In this document: positions 62,473-64,000 of the stretch, piece after piece
How positions within the stretch are numbered: position 1 is the first letter of the stretch
Layout of the letters: the number at the start of each line of letters is the position of its first letter
Assembly (NCBI RefSeq): GCF_024763615.1
Contig: NC_077224.1
Location: forward strand, 372,001-436,000
DNA: 64,000 bases
DNA from: Phlebotomus papatasi
Taxonomy: Eukaryota; Arthropoda; Insecta; Diptera; Psychodidae
Reading direction: 5' to 3'
Made by a program: the position numbers and the translations under genes
Notes under the pieces: generated by a model
Told to the model about the DNA's origin: nothing
The model's input: the letters and a program-made list of their open reading frames with translations, nothing else
Databases searched by the model: none

Positions 62473-62724
62473 CACTGAGAAAAAAAAGAGGCTACGATTA
62501 ACTTTTTTCGTCATAACTTTAACACTTTTCGGGTGTAAAAATATATCAACATTTTTTAATGTTAATTTTACACCTTTTGAGGGTAAAATCAACATGAAAA
62601 AGGGTAACTTTAACCCATACTACACCTAAAAAGGGTAATATTTACACCGATTTCGGATCATTACTGCAGGGTAAAATAAACATTTACGGAATGTTATTTT
62701 GACTTTTACGGATTTCTCTCAGTG
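62473..62724 (+). mobile_element. MITE family C, copy 4
   Basis: 252 bp from CACTGAGAAAAA to TTTCTCTCAGTG, closely matching 4402-4656 and in the same orientation as copy 3. Confidence 0.7.
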
Positions 62725-63361
62725 TTCCAAGGGGAAATGTGGAAATTTTTGACCTGGACATTTTTTTAGTATATACTGTTCTCATGTGCTACAGCGTTAT
62801 TAACTTCTCTTAATGTGTTATTTCCTGTCACGACTATTTTCCTCAGCTCTCATCGTGTTCCAAAACCACCAAACAGTCTTAACACGAACTAATACCATTT
62901 TATTTTCTATTTTATTAATCTCCTAAGAGGTTATGTTATTTTAAGTTTTTAGAACCAGGACATATACCTTCTTGGATACTTTTCTTCCGAATATTATTGT
63001 TATGAAGAATTTAGTAACCTAACAATGAAAACTTTTCACTTTATAGATAGATATTTTTTTATCTATTTTTTTAATCGATCGCCTTGATTGAGAATTAGGT
63101 TAGAATTTGATGTTTCTGGGGTAAAAAAGTACCTAAAATATTACTACAAAAATAACAATAAAAGATAATAATAAACCAGCATGAGTTTCTCTGTTTTTTA
63201 TAATATTTTTTAGGTTAATCACAATTAACCTATCAAAATCAAATGTCTCTTGAAGATCAATGTTTTTTTTAGGTTAGGCTCAACATAACCTCATTTAAAG
63301 AACCTCCTTAATTAATTAGAAAATCATCGACTGAAACTCGCAAGGGATCTTTTCGGTTCTC
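62725..63361. other. 3' flank of the right-edge gene
   Basis: Non-coding. The segment at 62760-62870 (GTTCTCATGT..., TTCCTGTCACGAC) resembles 55590-55700, so part of it is a dispersed repeat. Confidence 0.35.
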
Positions 63362-63517
63362 TCAATTGCCATGATGATGATGGCATCGCGAGCAATCGGC
63401 ATTTGTTAGAGAGTCCTCGAGGAGTTGCCCATTGACCAGGCGTCCCTTGCTGAGAGCCTCCACGAGCATATGAAGCCTCTGTTCTCGCTCCAAGTGCCTC
63501 CTCTCGAGGGATGTCAC
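63362..63517 (-). CDS. Last exon of an unidentified gene
   Basis: On the minus strand, GTGATCAG|GTGACATCC begins a 51-codon frame: a charged, helix-prone segment (SLERRHLEREQRLHMLVEAL), then SKGRLVNGQLLEDSL and a Cys/His-rich end (CSRCHHHHGN) before TGA. Balanced codon use and the clean acceptor support a real C terminus, probably coiled-coil. No family was recognised. Confidence 0.6.
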   Translation of the reverse strand: MTSLERRHLEREQRLHMLVEALSKGRLVNGQLLEDSLTNADCSRCHHHHGN

Positions 63518-63672
63518 CTGATCACACCAGGAAGTATTGTTTGTTATGCAAAATGGGAAGGCAGAAAAAATTGCCCAGAATTAGGGAATATACAAATCAC
63601 CCTTCCATTATTATACAAATTATTATTTATGATGAATGTCAAAGCGAAAATGTGCTATGAGTGATTCTCGAC

Positions 63673-63764
63673 TTTTCCCGCCAATTCACAAACACGTGCG
63701 ACTCTTTTGATGAATTGCGTGCGACTTTTTGGTAAATATTTCTCAAGCGCTTTGTATTTTGCAT
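63673..63764 (-). CDS. Penultimate exon of the same unidentified gene
   Basis: Acceptor TTCTTCTCTCTTAG at 63765 starts a frame beginning with a split codon, then AKYKALEKYLPKS..., ending CELAGK. Splicing at GGAAAA|GTCGAG (a weak donor) joins it in phase to the last exon as ...ELAGK-VTSLERRH.... If the intron is retained, translation stops at 63655 after five more residues. The gene continues off the right edge. Confidence 0.5.
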
Positions 63765-64000
63765 CTAAGAGAGAAGAAGCGCAAAATTTGTTAGTGAGGA
63801 GAAAACCATGTTTTTTTTTTTGCACAAGAATAATTTTAATTAGAAAATAAGCATATATTGCTGGTAGCAAATAAATCACAGAACTAACTGAAAGATGTTC
63901 GAAAAGAAAACAAAAAGAAACCATAAAACCAAGAAAACCATTTTGAGTTAACAAAAACCAAAGCGATCATTGGATGAGGTAGAGAAAAGTGAATAACAGA

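Noticed and set aside
1..64000. CRISPR arrays, operons, bacterial or phage genes
   Set aside because: No spaced direct-repeat array. All genes are spliced or eukaryotic, and the repeats are eukaryotic transposons.

Overview
This is a window of an AT-rich animal nuclear genome. It has spliced genes with GT/AG introns, many short terminal-inverted-repeat transposons, LTR retrotransposons and a non-LTR retrotransposon. The recognisable genes are an HR78-type nuclear receptor, MAF1, CYLD and a PEHE-domain MSL1 protein. Together with BEL/Pao and Ty3/gypsy elements and an insect-type TATA/initiator promoter they point to an insect, most likely a lower (nematoceran) dipteran such as a sand fly or gnat. 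The species call is inference.

Layout. At 1-6.5 kb is the 5' part of an Hr78-like receptor gene on the minus strand (DNA-binding-domain exon and the next exon); the ligand-binding exons lie off the left edge. At 9-20.6 kb is MAF1 on the plus strand: three coding exons that join into 231 codons, with a 9.1 kb first intron filled with repeats. From 21.3 to 46.0 kb the minus strand carries CYLD, rebuilt here as eight coding exons whose phases all agree (1023 aa; two CAP-Gly regions, a USP catalytic domain with Cys668/His934/Asp953, and the zinc-binding insert). Its introns hold two young LTR elements: a gag-only, probably non-autonomous BEL/Pao element (27.8-32.4 kb) and an apparently intact Ty3/gypsy element with a 1559-codon ORF (38.5-43.7 kb). 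At 49.1-50.5 kb, minus strand, is an MSL1 homologue. At 53.3-57.4 kb, plus strand, is a TATA-driven gene for a secreted protein built of Arg-Arg-Val-Asp-Asp-type pentapeptides, which I do not recognise. The far right edge holds the last two exons of an unidentified minus-strand gene.

Most of the rest is a layered transposon graveyard. It includes several TA-flanked MITE families with GGG... termini, pogo/Tigger-like MITEs, TTAA-flanked piggyBac-like elements, a tRNA-derived SINE, a mariner remnant, and nested insertions where an intact copy elsewhere in the window shows the empty site.

The most striking unexplained structures are: (1) a ~2.1 kb near-perfect inverted repeat (two ~955 bp arms, 176 bp spacer) inside MAF1 intron 1, a candidate long-hairpin RNA/endo-siRNA source or foldback element; (2) the Arg/Asp pentapeptide secreted protein; (3) a 2.3 kb inverted-repeat element carrying exact-period 171 bp repeats and an exon-like coding fragment; (4) the gypsy element whose gag start codon lies inside its own LTR with no visible primer-binding site.

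Genes do not form operons. Hr78 and MAF1 are divergent, MAF1 and CYLD are convergent, and CYLD and MSL1 are in the same direction. All splice sites were chosen by eye from consensus, phase and family similarity.
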